Assembly: GCA_034509495.1 (NCBI GenBank) | Contig: CM067503.1 | Coordinates: 23,356,171-23,420,170 of the forward strand | Direction of reading: 5' to 3' | Length of the DNA stretch: 64,000 nt | Source: Acestrorhynchus altus | Taxonomy: Eukaryota; Chordata; Actinopteri; Characiformes; Acestrorhynchidae | In this document: positions 1 through 9,995 of the stretch, in pieces | Layout: each line of letters begins with the position of its first letter | Numbering within the stretch: the first letter of the stretch is position 1 | Position numbers and translations under genes: made by a program | Notes under the pieces: generated by a model | The model's input: the letters and a program-made list of their open reading frames with translations, nothing else | Told to the model about the DNA's origin: nothing | Databases searched by the model: none

Positions 1-559
1 CACTGCATTTGAATATATGTGTTTCTTATGTTGTGGCAGACTGCATTGCTAAAATCAAAGTGGCAGCTTGTTAATGAAACACTGGGCTCTGGGGTCAAGT
101 GAGCTGGTTACTGCACTGATTTATGATGAGGGTTTGGCATCATTTAACCTGGAAGGTCCAAGCAGTTTATTACCGGCAGCACTGGTTCCATCACTACACT
201 TACTGTATGTGTTAAAGAACCTTTCTAAAGGTTATTTTAGCTCTGTTAAAAGAACACCAATATTTTTCAATCTAGACTCTAGATCTAGACCTGCTATAAC
301 AGCTCCTACAGACAACAAATTGATAAGCCACCTTGTTGGCTCAAAACATGCTCATCTGGGTTAACACGTCAGCATTTTTGTGCTCACTGTTGGTTATGTT
401 CAATTTATATATAACAAAATGCACAGCAATCACATATGAACCTAAGGTCACTGGGCCCAACACCATCCATCAACAGTGCCTGAGTGCCATATGTACTCAA
501 GGGACTGAATGCCTTCAAATCATAACTACATTTTAATATGCATGTGCAAGACTGAACTG

Positions 560-1210
560 CTATACATTCTTGGAACCACTGGTCCTCATCATGATCTTGC
601 CATTACCTTTGAGAACTCTATCGGCAGAAGCACAGAGCCCTGGTGTAGATGTGGATGACCAATTATCACGCTCAGCTCTTGTTGCAAACCTGACTTTATC
701 AAGCAGATTTCTCCTTTACAACATCAGGAAAATTGGACACATTCTTGCTTAGTTTCTTGTCATTTCATGACTAGATTACTGCAATTCCCTTCTAGCTGGC
801 CTTCCTATGCGGACCATCAGCCTTTGCAACTGATGCAAAATGCAGTGGACCCTCCATATTTGATGGCAAGGGTTGAACATCAAGTACAATTCAGCTAAAC
901 CCACCATCCCTCAGGATGCAAGGAAGACAAGCATCCAGAATCTTTTCTGTCCTGGCACCAAAATGATGGAACAAACTGATGCCGCCTGAAAACCCATCTC
1001 TTTCATGAGCACTTAACACATTAAAGGATTATAATTTTAGTGAATCTTATAGGTATTGAGGTTTCCAATCTGGCATTTGTTTTTGGCAGCATGAAAGTTT
1101 GAGGTATCTCTGGACTCTAGCCTCTACTAACTAGCTAAGGAGTGAACAGTGCCTCTGTTCACTTTTGCAGTTATGACAAATGCCATAAATATAAAGTATA
1201 AATGTAAATT
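560..1210 (+). mobile_element. L2-type LINE 3' end (reverse transcriptase C-terminus plus 3' UTR), degraded
   Basis: Reading the plus strand with frame changes gives the pattern of a fish L2 reverse transcriptase C-terminus: GVDVDDQLS...VANLTLSSRFLLYNIRKI, then LDYCNSLLAGLPMRTISLCN, then the block around CCTCAGGATGCAAGGAAGAC and a segment reading roughly KTHLFHEHL. Stops and frameshifts show that it is dead. It is followed by a 3' UTR segment (about 1090-1170) that recurs at 23.9 kb and 29.4 kb, and by a tail with AAATGCCATAAATA and TAAATGTAAA (about 1175-1210), typical of L2 3' ends in fish. The 5' part of the element is missing, the usual result of truncated reverse transcription. Confidence 0.75.
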
Positions 1211-1234
1211 AATAGTGTGTAGTTCTTAGTATAA

Positions 1235-1335
1235 TCAAAATAATTCAGAGTAGATATTTAAAAAGTCATCTCAGATACTGGAACTGATGTAAGACAATTC
1301 ATAGTAAGTAAGTAAGTAAATATACTCATTTGACC
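1235..1335. repeat. 21-bp degenerate tandem repeat, left part
   Basis: Degenerate units close to AATAATTCATAGTGGACACT, here as AATAATTCAGAGTAGATAT and AATTCATAGTAAG. The block continues on the other side of the SINE at 1345-1592, which suggests that the SINE landed within it. Confidence 0.45.
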
Positions 1336-1344
1336 AACTGAATT

Positions 1345-1592
1345 ATGCACACACAGGAATTAGACCTCCCCGTTTTACCCATCCACACATACACACTAGT
1401 GAATTCACACACCAGTGAGCACACATGCCCAGAGCAGTGGGCAGCCCTATCCTCAGCACCCAGGAAGCAGCTGGGGAGTTCAGTGCCTTGTGCAAGGGCA
1501 CTTCAGTCATGTTCTGCCAGTTCAGGCATTTGAACCAGCAACCTTCCAGTCACAAGGCTGGTTCCCTAACCACCAGGCCACAGCTGCTCCCA
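1345..1592 (-). mobile_element. tRNA-derived SINE-like repeat, copy 1
   Basis: The minus strand reads like a tRNA-derived SINE. Near its 5' end is GGCCTGGTGGTTAGGG (A-box region), then ACTGGAAGGTTGCTGGTTCA (B-box region) and the text TGAAGTGCCCTTGCACAAGG. It recurs at 52.34-52.53 kb on the plus strand and, more diverged, at 55.95-56.17 kb on the minus strand, which shows it is an interspersed family. It sits inside a field of 21-bp tandem repeats. Boundaries are approximate. Confidence 0.65.
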
Positions 1593-1619
1593 ACGTTTAT
1601 TGGTATTAATAATTTGATT

Positions 1620-1780
1620 AATGGTACCTAATAATTCAATATTATAAAATAGTTCATAGTGGATACTTAATAAATCATAGTGGACACTGAATAAATCATT
1701 GTGCATACAGAATAATTAATTGTAGATAATGAATAAGTCATGGTGAAATCAGAACATTGGATACTGAATTATTCATTAAA
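1620..1780. repeat. 21-bp degenerate tandem repeat, right part
   Basis: About seven diverged units of the form AATAATTCATAGTGGACACT: AGTTCATAGTGGATACTTAA, AATCATAGTGGACACTGAAT, AATCATTGTGCATACAGAAT and so on. The same unit occurs at 2745-2900 and at 52620-52720. Confidence 0.65.
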
Positions 1781-2200
1781 GCAATAGAACATGAGAGGGA
1801 GTGTGTTATCATGAAATAACCACATGGGATGAAGTGATGAAGCTGGCATGAGCAGAAGGTGAGGTAATGCACAACCTCGCGTGTTGCTTTTACACAACAG
1901 CTCGGAAAAGAAATAAAGTTAGATAATAATAAACTGAAGCCTGAAGGTTTCATGTTTAATATGTTTTAATGTTAGCATTTTCTTCTGCCAAATTATAGTT
2001 CTTTAACTAGCAGCTTGTTGCTAGGTCACATTAATTAACTCCACTCACACTGCAGAGCTGGAAGCTCCTTCTCCAGTTTCTTTCACAAACCAACACATTA
2101 AACTCCATTTCCCACTCACCTTATTTCTTGTCTGTTTGTCATTATTAATTGTCAATTCTTGTTGTTACCTCAACCTCAGGGGAGAGGGCTGAGTCACATG

Positions 2201-2240
2201 ACTGTCCAACCTCACACATAAATGTGTGAGGTTGGACAGT
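2201..2240. repeat. Perfect 19-bp inverted repeat with 2-nt loop
   Basis: The arms 2201-2219 and 2222-2240 are exact reverse complements (ACTGTCCAACCTCACACAT and its complement) and are separated by only AA. Such a near-perfect palindrome can form a hairpin or cruciform. No flanking element explains it. Confidence 0.9.
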
Positions 2241-2332
2241 ACACCAAAATAAATACACCAAATATGTATTTATTAACACAGTGCACAGGCAGAAAATCCC
2301 AAAAACACGACCATGAAAGAAACGTCCCTGAA

Positions 2333-2348
2333 ACGTTTCTAGAAACGT
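2333..2348. repeat. Perfect 16-bp palindrome containing TTCTAGAA
   Basis: ACGTTTCTAGAAACGT is its own reverse complement. The centre TTCTAGAA is the inverted GAA pair found in heat-shock elements, but a correctly spaced third unit is lacking, so a regulatory role is only a possibility. Confidence 0.6.
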
Positions 2349-2744
2349 ACAATGAGCCAAGGCCAGATTCAAAGTTTCTTCAGTCTGATCAAGTCTCTGT
2401 CTCAGTGTCCATATGCCGAGTTTTTAAAACAGTGGGGCGATTCCACCTGGTCATTTGCACCTGGCCCAAAATCAGGGTGAGCAGACGAGAAACTGGCTGC
2501 TCCATCTCCAGATCTGCCACATTATATTTATCCATTTTCTCTCTCTCTTTTTTTTTTCAGAGCATTTACGTTACAAAAGACATTGCTGCCATTGTTTATT
2601 TAGCCGTGCCATTCTGCATTCCAAGTGATACAGTGTGGTGAGATGGGGTGAGACGGCAGTATTGTTTCTCAACAAATCAGCTTGCATGTCCAGAACTAAC
2701 TGTTGTATAAACTGGAATTATCCAGTAACCGACATTCCAGGATA

Positions 2745-2900
2745 CATGCATAATTCATAACAAAAACTTAATAACTCATGGTAGATACAGAGCACCTTGT
2801 AGTGAATAATATAATTTATAGTGGATATTAAATCACTCATAGTAGACACTGAGTAATTAATAGTGGACAGTGAATAATTCAAATGTACACTAAGTGAATA
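2745..2900. repeat. 21-bp degenerate tandem repeat, second array
   Basis: Units such as AACTCATGGTAGATACAGAG, AATTTATAGTGGATATTAAA, CACTCATAGTAGACACTGAG and AATTAATAGTGGACAGTGAA. It is the same family as the arrays at 1620-1780 and 52620-52720. Confidence 0.65.
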
Positions 2901-3604
2901 ATAAGCCATGTGGTTTAGAAAAACACTTTAATTACTTACAGAGTTAGTTATGAATTACATTTGCATTTAATTTATATTATGTACCAAGAGGTTTCATTTT
3001 TCATTGTAATCAAAAACATTAATGATTATTTTTCAGTTCAGAAACAAGATTATAAACATAAGAGTAACTTTTCATTCAAATCAAATCACAATAAATATCT
3101 TGTCTTTCCTCTTTTACTTAAAAACGATAAAATGGCCTCAAGTGAACATTTCCACAGGATTTCTCTGCTTGTTTCAATGAGCTACGAAATGGAAATGATT
3201 AATATAAAATTACAACATGAAAGAAGCACAAGGCTCTACATCCACTCTGTAATGTGGAGAGGCCTTGCGGCAAAGATTTCTTTATGAAAAGCAGCCCAGA
3301 AATAGTCTTCTATCAAAGGCACTAGAGCCAAATAAAAGGGCTGGAAAACTAAATCACAGATTATACTGAGTCAGTGAGAGAAACATATTATTTTGCTCAT
3401 TCCCACATTCAGATGACAATACTACTGAGCTCAGTGCCAGTAGCTCATGCATGAATCTCTCTAGTGGGTGAATGTCAAATAAAAAGTGACATACAGAATT
3501 TAAATGATCAAGACCAAAGTCACAGGGGGGCTTGCTTAAGTACATATGACTTTTCAATAATAACAATTCACTCTGATTCAATTCATAGAGTTCTTACATG
3601 CAAA

Positions 3605-3843
3605 AAAAAATTTGAATAAATATTTGATCAAAACATGGGAAAACATTCATTTAAATGTTTGAATGATCTTAATTGTACATCTGGAGACAAATTTGAGTAA
3701 CTCAGGGTCTCCTGAAAATAACTATATCTGGCGTGTATGACTTTATATGTCTCATATAAATATTTTTCTTTTTGTTTTTGCAAATAAAAGTAAGTCAACC
3801 TAGAAAAAATTCTGCCAAAATGGCCTAGGGTTCTAAATATTAA
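3605..3843 (+). mobile_element. TTAA-type MITE, 3' part (copy 1 of 4)
   Basis: Shares with 9334-9995, 15380-15476 and 50643-51356 a series of blocks in the same order: GATCAAAACATGG, TATCTGG.GTGTATGACT, CAAATAAAAGTA, then GCCAAAATGGCCTAGGGTTC and an ending in TTAA (3840-3843). Only the right-hand part is recognisable here. Confidence 0.6.
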
Positions 3844-4094
3844 TAGTAAACTATAATGCAATATAACTTTAGCCTCAAGTGATACTCAAACTATGCCTGT
3901 TTGCAGTGTCCTTTGCTAGGATTATATGCTTTATAGGAGAAAAAGGCAGCAATTTGAAAAAACACCAACATTTATACCTTATTTAATACATTACGTTTAA
4001 TACAATACTCACAATAATGCAGAAACATTTTTTAAAAACAGGCAAAAGTATTTTACTCTGTGTTGAATGAGTGAGGAAAAATAACACAAATGTT

Positions 4095-4302
4095 TCTCTG
4101 AGTGATGCCATTTTTAATGTGTGTGTGAAAAACCTTTAAACTGTTAAAGAACCTTTGCATCATAAATTTACAAAGGTTTTTTTTTTACATTCTCCCTTCT
4201 CTGTTACAAATATGGTTCATGGAACCAAAAATGGTTCTAGTGGTTCTTCTATACCATCACTCAAAACATTTGAGGTGCCTTTCTTTGTAAGAGTGTAAGT
4301 GC
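4095..4302. mobile_element. MITE-like repeat rich in GGTTC/GAACC motifs
   Basis: Contains AAAGAACCTTTGCATCA, TTCATGGAACCAAAAATGGT, GGTTCTAGTGGTTCTTC, CCATCACTCAAAACATTTGA and a final TTTGTAAGAGTGTA. This combination is typical of an abundant non-autonomous element in fish genomes (recalled, not searched). Its exact ends and superfamily are not determined. Confidence 0.5.
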
Positions 4303-5599
4303 TCAGAACAAATGCTGAAGAACATGTGATTTGAAAGCATGAAATCCATTGTGTAAATTAGAAGAGTGTGCTTCAAATTCAGTCAATTTTAATGAAATGA
4401 CATATTGACTCAGTATCTTTGTCACACAAGTAAGCAGGAGGCAGATGTAAACACAAAACACAAAGCAGAAGTACAAATTGATGACCAAAGCAAGCTTAAA
4501 TTAACTGAACAAATCAAACCACCAAGCTAAGAATTCAAGTGATTACAAACATAGGGTCCAAATAAATACAATGACAGGCAAAGGCACACTAAAATAAAGG
4601 GGCCACTTAAACACAGACATAGACTAGACACACCTGGAGAAGATAACATGAGGGCAGGGCTAAAAAAAGAGGCACAGATGGGAACACAAATGGAAAGGCA
4701 GGCCAAAAGCTGAGACAAGAATGTGAACATGTCATTTTTTTGGCCCTCATTTGGCCCCAGTATTTGTATAACTCCATATCACAACACAAATATACTATAT
4801 ATAAAAATATATTCCACCAATACAATATGGCGTCTTATTGGCTCATTTCATCTAGAATGAAATGAGCCATTATTACAACAAATCAATTATGGCCATTAAT
4901 AATCATAGAATAAATAATGTCTGAACATGCTTTTGGGAAAATGGCACCACATTTGGATGCATTTCTGTAAAGCAGGATCAGCTCAATTTTTTCAAGAGAA
5001 ATCAAACTTTGAATACAAATGAGCAGCTCTGGCTGAAGGCTTTTTATTCAGGTAGTGATTCATAAATGTCCCAGCATTCACAAGATGTAAAGTTTCCGGA
5101 GTGTTACAGACATTATCTCACTTTTACACTGGGCATAAATCTTTTGAGGTTTTATTGTGCAGTAGAATTATGTATGTCATGAATTCTCACACTGTGTGTG
5201 TAGGTGTATGTGACCTCTGTATATACAGACTGTGTCCTCAGATCAGATCTGCAGGGAGCTGAATTATACAGTGTTTCCAGGTTCTGCTGCATCAAAAGGG
5301 AATTTCATAAGATATGTATTTACTATTTATTTAGCCCTACCTCTAGATTCCTAATCCTTTGAAACATAAGGTTAGGTTTTTACAGTTTTATATACCTGGA
5401 ATATCTGTATTTCAATTCCTGATAATATTATGAATGAAGGATAGGTTTTAAAACAATAATTAAGCTAGATCATCTATCCTAAACAAAGAAGATAGATAAA
5501 ATAGTGCACTAGTGTCTTATGGAGTAATCGGATATATGTTTTTTGCACAGTGATTTGTTTTTGTGTTTCATAAAAATGGTAGACCCTCCAGAAAATGTC

Positions 5600-5832
5600 T
5601 ACTTTGTGACAGCCACTGGTGCCATAATATACACCAATTATGACATTGTCAGTGGTAGTTACAGTGTTGCATAATGTCATAATGGTCACTTTAAGCCTAA
5701 TCAGTAGGTGCCCTCTATTACATCATCATAAGTGGCAGTTACAATGTGTCATAATGGGCATGCTTAGAGGTGTCCATTGTGGCATATTTAACAGTGTAAC
5801 TGCCATTGATGATATCATAATAGGCACCTCCC
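5600..5832. repeat. Three-unit repeat, third unit inverted
   Basis: Two direct units (about 5632-5690 and 5713-5765) share GTGG.AGTTACA.TGT and GTCATAATGG. A third, at about 5775-5830, carries the same blocks in reverse complement (AACAGTGTAACTGCCATTGA then GATATCATAATAG). The layout could be a decayed foldback element. Confidence 0.45.
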
Positions 5833-5861
5833 AGTGAGAATCAGGGGGAATCCTCATTAAT

Positions 5862-5945
5862 AGAAACACCTATCTTACACTTCCACTCACTGACCACCTC
5901 TTTTAGAAACCCCTACCTTGTGCTTCCAGTGCCTTAGTGGAGACC
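5862..5945 (-). repeat. About two units of the GTGGCCAGTGAGTG minisatellite
   Basis: On the minus strand it reads CACAAGGTAGGGGTTTCTAA then AAGAGGTGGTCAGTGAGTGG. This is the unit that forms an array at 33545-33805. A single further unit lies at 6788-6830. Confidence 0.6.
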
Positions 5946-5976
5946 ATGAGGTTTATGTACTGTTATGTACTACATA

Positions 5977-5978
<2 letters not shown>

Positions 5979-6054
<76 letters not shown>
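5979..6054. repeat. (AC)n microsatellite
   Basis: Uninterrupted run of 38 AC dinucleotides. Confidence 0.98.
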
Positions 6055-6056
<2 letters not shown>

Positions 6057-6787
6057 CATTTCTAGACTGGAAATCAATATAAAATAATTTTATAGAGATG
6101 ACATACTTTTTGAAGCATTTCTATAAACCCGTTCAACTTTTAAACAATATTAAACTGTCAATTCAAGTTATGTCAGAAAGGAAACTGGTAAATCCACAAG
6201 CAGTACACAATTATTATTTATAATAATAGCTATCATTTTTATCACATTTATCTATGAATAATAATTTGTCCCATATAACCAGGTATGAAAATGAATGGGA
6301 GTGTGACGCTTTAAGGAGATGGAGTGTACTCACCTCTCACTACTAACACTCATGTGCAGTCTCAGTTTTTAAAGCCTGGCTTAGAATGTAATCCTTTCAA
6401 GCGTTCAATATTTACTCATAACGACAGGCAGGAGAAATATGTTTCCTCTGAATACTGAAATTGCATTGCCTCTTGGCCCCACTAAACCATACAGGCCAAT
6501 CTCCCCAGTCTGTGCACACACATGCTCACTGACATCAAAACATAAATACCCCCCAACACACACATACACACACTTGGCACATTTGTTTAATTGTCAACAA
6601 GATCTACTACTTCTGTACTATGTACAGATTATTTCTTCTGATAAACAGCTCATGACAGGCTCATTATTCTGTAAACATGCTCATACATGTTAGTGAATAA
6701 ATGGCTTATGTCTATTCAAAAATAACAGCACACGCCATAGTTTTTATTACACATACTATGATATAAATGCTCCTATAAAAAACTGCC

Positions 6788-6830
6788 TTGTGTTTTCATT
6801 CACTATCCACTTTATTAGAAACCCCTAAAC
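6788..6830 (-). repeat. Single unit of the GTGGCCAGTGAGTG minisatellite
   Basis: The minus strand reads GGGGTTTCTAATAAAGTGGA then TAGTGAATGAAAA, matching the unit of the array at 33.5 kb. Confidence 0.5.
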
Positions 6831-7346
6831 ATGTGTGAAAAACTGTGGAAGAGAACAGTGATCCATATGAATCTCTAATCAAAATTTCCTTGATGGAAAA
6901 AAGATTCCCTTTTGACTCATTGGCAAACGATCATATGCATCAAGTAATCTCAAGTATATCCCTGATTCCATTCATATTTTAGATATTTTAGACCTTAAAT
7001 TTCATTGAGTCTATAGGAAATATTTAAAGTTTAACGAAACTGCAGATGCCATAATGATGAAATTTATGATTCTTTAATTGATTGTTTAAGATCTTGAAAA
7101 CTAAACTGTTTCCATAACTTGATTCAATTTCAACAGTATTTCATTAATATATGAATGAATCACGAAAAGTAGTTGGAAGTTTTATTAATGCAGTAGGGTA
7201 ACCTAAACAGTACAGCAATGCGACAAAGCTTCATGCTTGATAAGGGCCTGTAAACAAAAAATCATGAGTAAAAATGAATTACTTGAATTCTGTTATAATT
7301 GAAGGATCAAAAATGAGGGCAGTTAAACATACCAAGAACACTGTGC

Positions 7347-7347
<1 letters not shown>

Positions 7348-7385
<38 letters not shown>

Positions 7386-7422
7386 TGTGTGGGTGTGTGT
7401 GCGTGCGCGTGGGTGTGTGTGG
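7348..7422. repeat. (GT)n microsatellite, interrupted
   Basis: Pure GT in the first half, then broken by GGGT and GCGC variants, which suggests decay of the right half. Confidence 0.95.
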
Positions 7423-8070
7423 CTTCTGGCCAGGCATGCTGCCATGGGACTTAACAGGGTATTAGACCCAGAAGAAATGCAGTGCAAGTATCTGCTCTAA
7501 TAACTGTTTAGGGCAAAACACCAACACACCCTGCATTCTGCCCAGTTTACTGAATATTATCATTTACTGTCAGATTCCTCCATAGTCATCCCTTCTGTTT
7601 CATCATTTGTTCTTCTCATGCCACGTTTCCACTCAATTGCTGCTTTTCTTCTGCTACAAGATGAAAAGCACGCTCTTGCTGGAGTCTCTAAATGGATTAA
7701 TCTGCAAAAGTGTGGCATGTGGTCTGTACACCACTGTAAATGCTATCATATGAAAATGTTAATAAAACAAATTAGTTTTCTGTTAAAAACTATACATATA
7801 CTGAACTAAATTGAACATATTGGACCTCCTATCATCATGAAACACTGGCACTATATACAGAACAATTGGAAATTCAAACAATATTAATAGAGATTTTCAA
7901 ATAGAGAAAGTTTTCGCATGACATGTACCTACGTGTGTGTACAATATTATTATACAATATTTGAGCCATTGTACTGTAATTGCATAGTTTTCAATACATT
8001 TTATTCCAACAATGCATAGCTGTGAATTAGGTCTCCACGTCAATCCACACACAGAAATCTGGAGACAGCT

Positions 8071-8093
8071 GGGGGGAGGGGATGGTGGGGGGT
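8071..8093 (+). other. G-run cluster, possible G-quadruplex
   Basis: GGGGGGAGGGG followed by ATGGT and GGGGGG. Several runs of three or more guanines lie within 22 nt. Confidence 0.4.
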
Positions 8094-8604
8094 TGTTATA
8101 CATGGCAGCAATCATTCATAAAACTGCACAGAAATTACTGCCATCTTCCGGCCTCTTATTCCTCATATCCTCACCAGAGTGAACTTCATTACTTTATTGG
8201 TGCTAACAGAGGGAGTCCCAGTACAATTTCCCTGTGGACCCATTACTGGCCAAGCTGATATTTTAGCTGAGGAATTAGTGGGTGGACTTTAGGCTGGAGG
8301 TTTTATTTCCCTAGAGAACAGCTGATGCTGATCAATACCTTCCACTCAGACAGCTGCTTATAAACGACTGCTTCTATTTAACCCTCAGAGGTTGCATCTA
8401 TCATTGGCAATAACTGGTGCAAGTAAGAAATTTATATAAATCGTTTTTTGGTTTGTAGCATTACTGGAACAAGTGGTAATACTGTGTGGAAATGGAGATT
8501 ACAAATTCTCCATCCATGCCACAATATTACAAGAGGAGGTTTTATTATGATCTAAATATGTAACAAATATGTATAGTAGTACAAATGCTAAAATAAAATT
8601 ATTA

Positions 8605-9015
8605 CTACTGTAACTACTGTTCCAATGTATGTAGCCTGAATATTCTCATGCAGTTCCTGCAGATTTTTTTGAAGGGCGAAGTGTTCTTTGCACATCCAAT
8701 AGCATCACACATTTTCAATAGGTCTGGGGATGTGGCTGTTGGAATAGCACACACAAATTCGCTGGTCTTATCCACCAAGACAAATGCAGGGCTTGGCACT
8801 GAAGATGACCCACTGCTATTCTGAGTGACTCAATGACAGTCTGGCACAACACCACTGCAGTCTTTGGCAATAGTAATGTGGTGTTAAGGGCAGTCGTTGT
8901 AATGGTCTGCGTGCATGTAGTTCTGTGTCATGCAGTCATCTGCCAATAGTGCTGGCACTAACACGAAGACACACTGAGGGCATCACTGCTCACACAATGT
9001 TTGCAGTCATGGCTG
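8605..9015 (-). mobile_element. Tc3-like (Tc1/mariner superfamily) transposon remnant, internally deleted
   Basis: On the minus strand, the first part (about 9015-8810) reads like the DNA-binding region of a Tc3-like transposase gene (CACAGAACTACATGCACGCA, ATTACTATTGCCAAAGACTG, TTGTCTTGGTGG). After a jump it reads CCAGACCTATTGAAAATGTG, TGATGCTATTGGATG and AAAATCTGCAGGAACTGCAT, the SPD.SPIENVWDAIG and NLQEL blocks of the DDE domain. Most of the catalytic core is missing. A second copy of the same family, with the core partly kept, is at 22.29-22.76 kb on the other strand. The 61-codon open frame here is a fragment, not a gene. Confidence 0.65.
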
Positions 9016-9333
9016 CTGGGTCGCGTCGGTTCTCTCCTCCATGCTCCATATATATATATGAAGATGAGTGTGTTTAATTTTAAAAAGGGTTCCTATATTT
9101 TTGTCAAAAAAATTAAAAACTATATAGAACCATTTTAGCTAAACATTAAAATTGTAGATTAATGTAGGTTAAGATTAGGTTAAGGGTAGGTTTAGGTATA
9201 ATTTAAGGTAATCAACTTATATTTTTGTATTTTTTGCTTAATAACAGTAATGTTGGGTTAAATAAGTCAACTCTAAGAGGTTTTGCCACTACAGGTTGCA
9301 TTTTCTTGTAACTGTTTTTGAAGGTGAGGGTAT

Positions 9334-9995
9334 TTAACTCTTAGAACCCTAATTTCTAACTAAATTAAATCCTAGTTTAAATGCCAAAGCAGCCGTCCTG
9401 TTCATGTTTACTGCTCTGTCCATGTGTAAAAGCTCAACCTGCACGTAGAATTTCCCTGATCAGTTGGAGTGGGTGAGGCTAATGACAACACTGACCCAGA
9501 TAATGGGTTATAGAGGAAAATGAGAAGGGTCTATTTTTTATTTGCTTAAAGAGTGATCAAATTTCAGAATAAAATCCTGACAAAGGACAATATTGATACA
9601 CATAAAAAAAATAAATAAAGGATATTCAGGTTGTTTTGTTATTTTATTTGAACTACTGTCTAGTATTTTGAAAATATAAATATCCTTGTTAATCTAAGCA
9701 AAATTAGATTTCCATAAATTTCCAGCTCAAAAACACCCTGTGTGATCAATTTGCAATACAATCTGAGATATATAGTGTTTATTAGTCCTTAAAAGCAAAA
9801 ATGAACACAAAAATCTATAAAAGTATAAAATATGGTAAAATACACACAAATATTTAAATTCTCTAAATGTTTACATTTCAAATTATTACAAATTTCAATG
9901 GAGTTTCTGAAAATAATATCTGATATAAGTGACAAATTTTGGCAAATAAAAGTATGTAAAACTACCAAAACATCCCACAATATTGGTTAAGTTAA
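9334..9995 (+). mobile_element. TTAA-type MITE (copy 2 of 4)
   Basis: Starts TTAACTCTTAGAACCCTAA, close to the left terminus of the copy at 50643. It shares internal blocks in the same order and orientation: ACTGTCTAGTATTTTGAA, TTCCAGCTCAAAAACACC, GTGTGATCAATTTGCA, GCAAATAAAAGTATGTAAAA and CTACCAAAACATCC. The right terminus is decayed but ends near a TTAA (9992-9995). There is no coding capacity. Confidence 0.7.
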
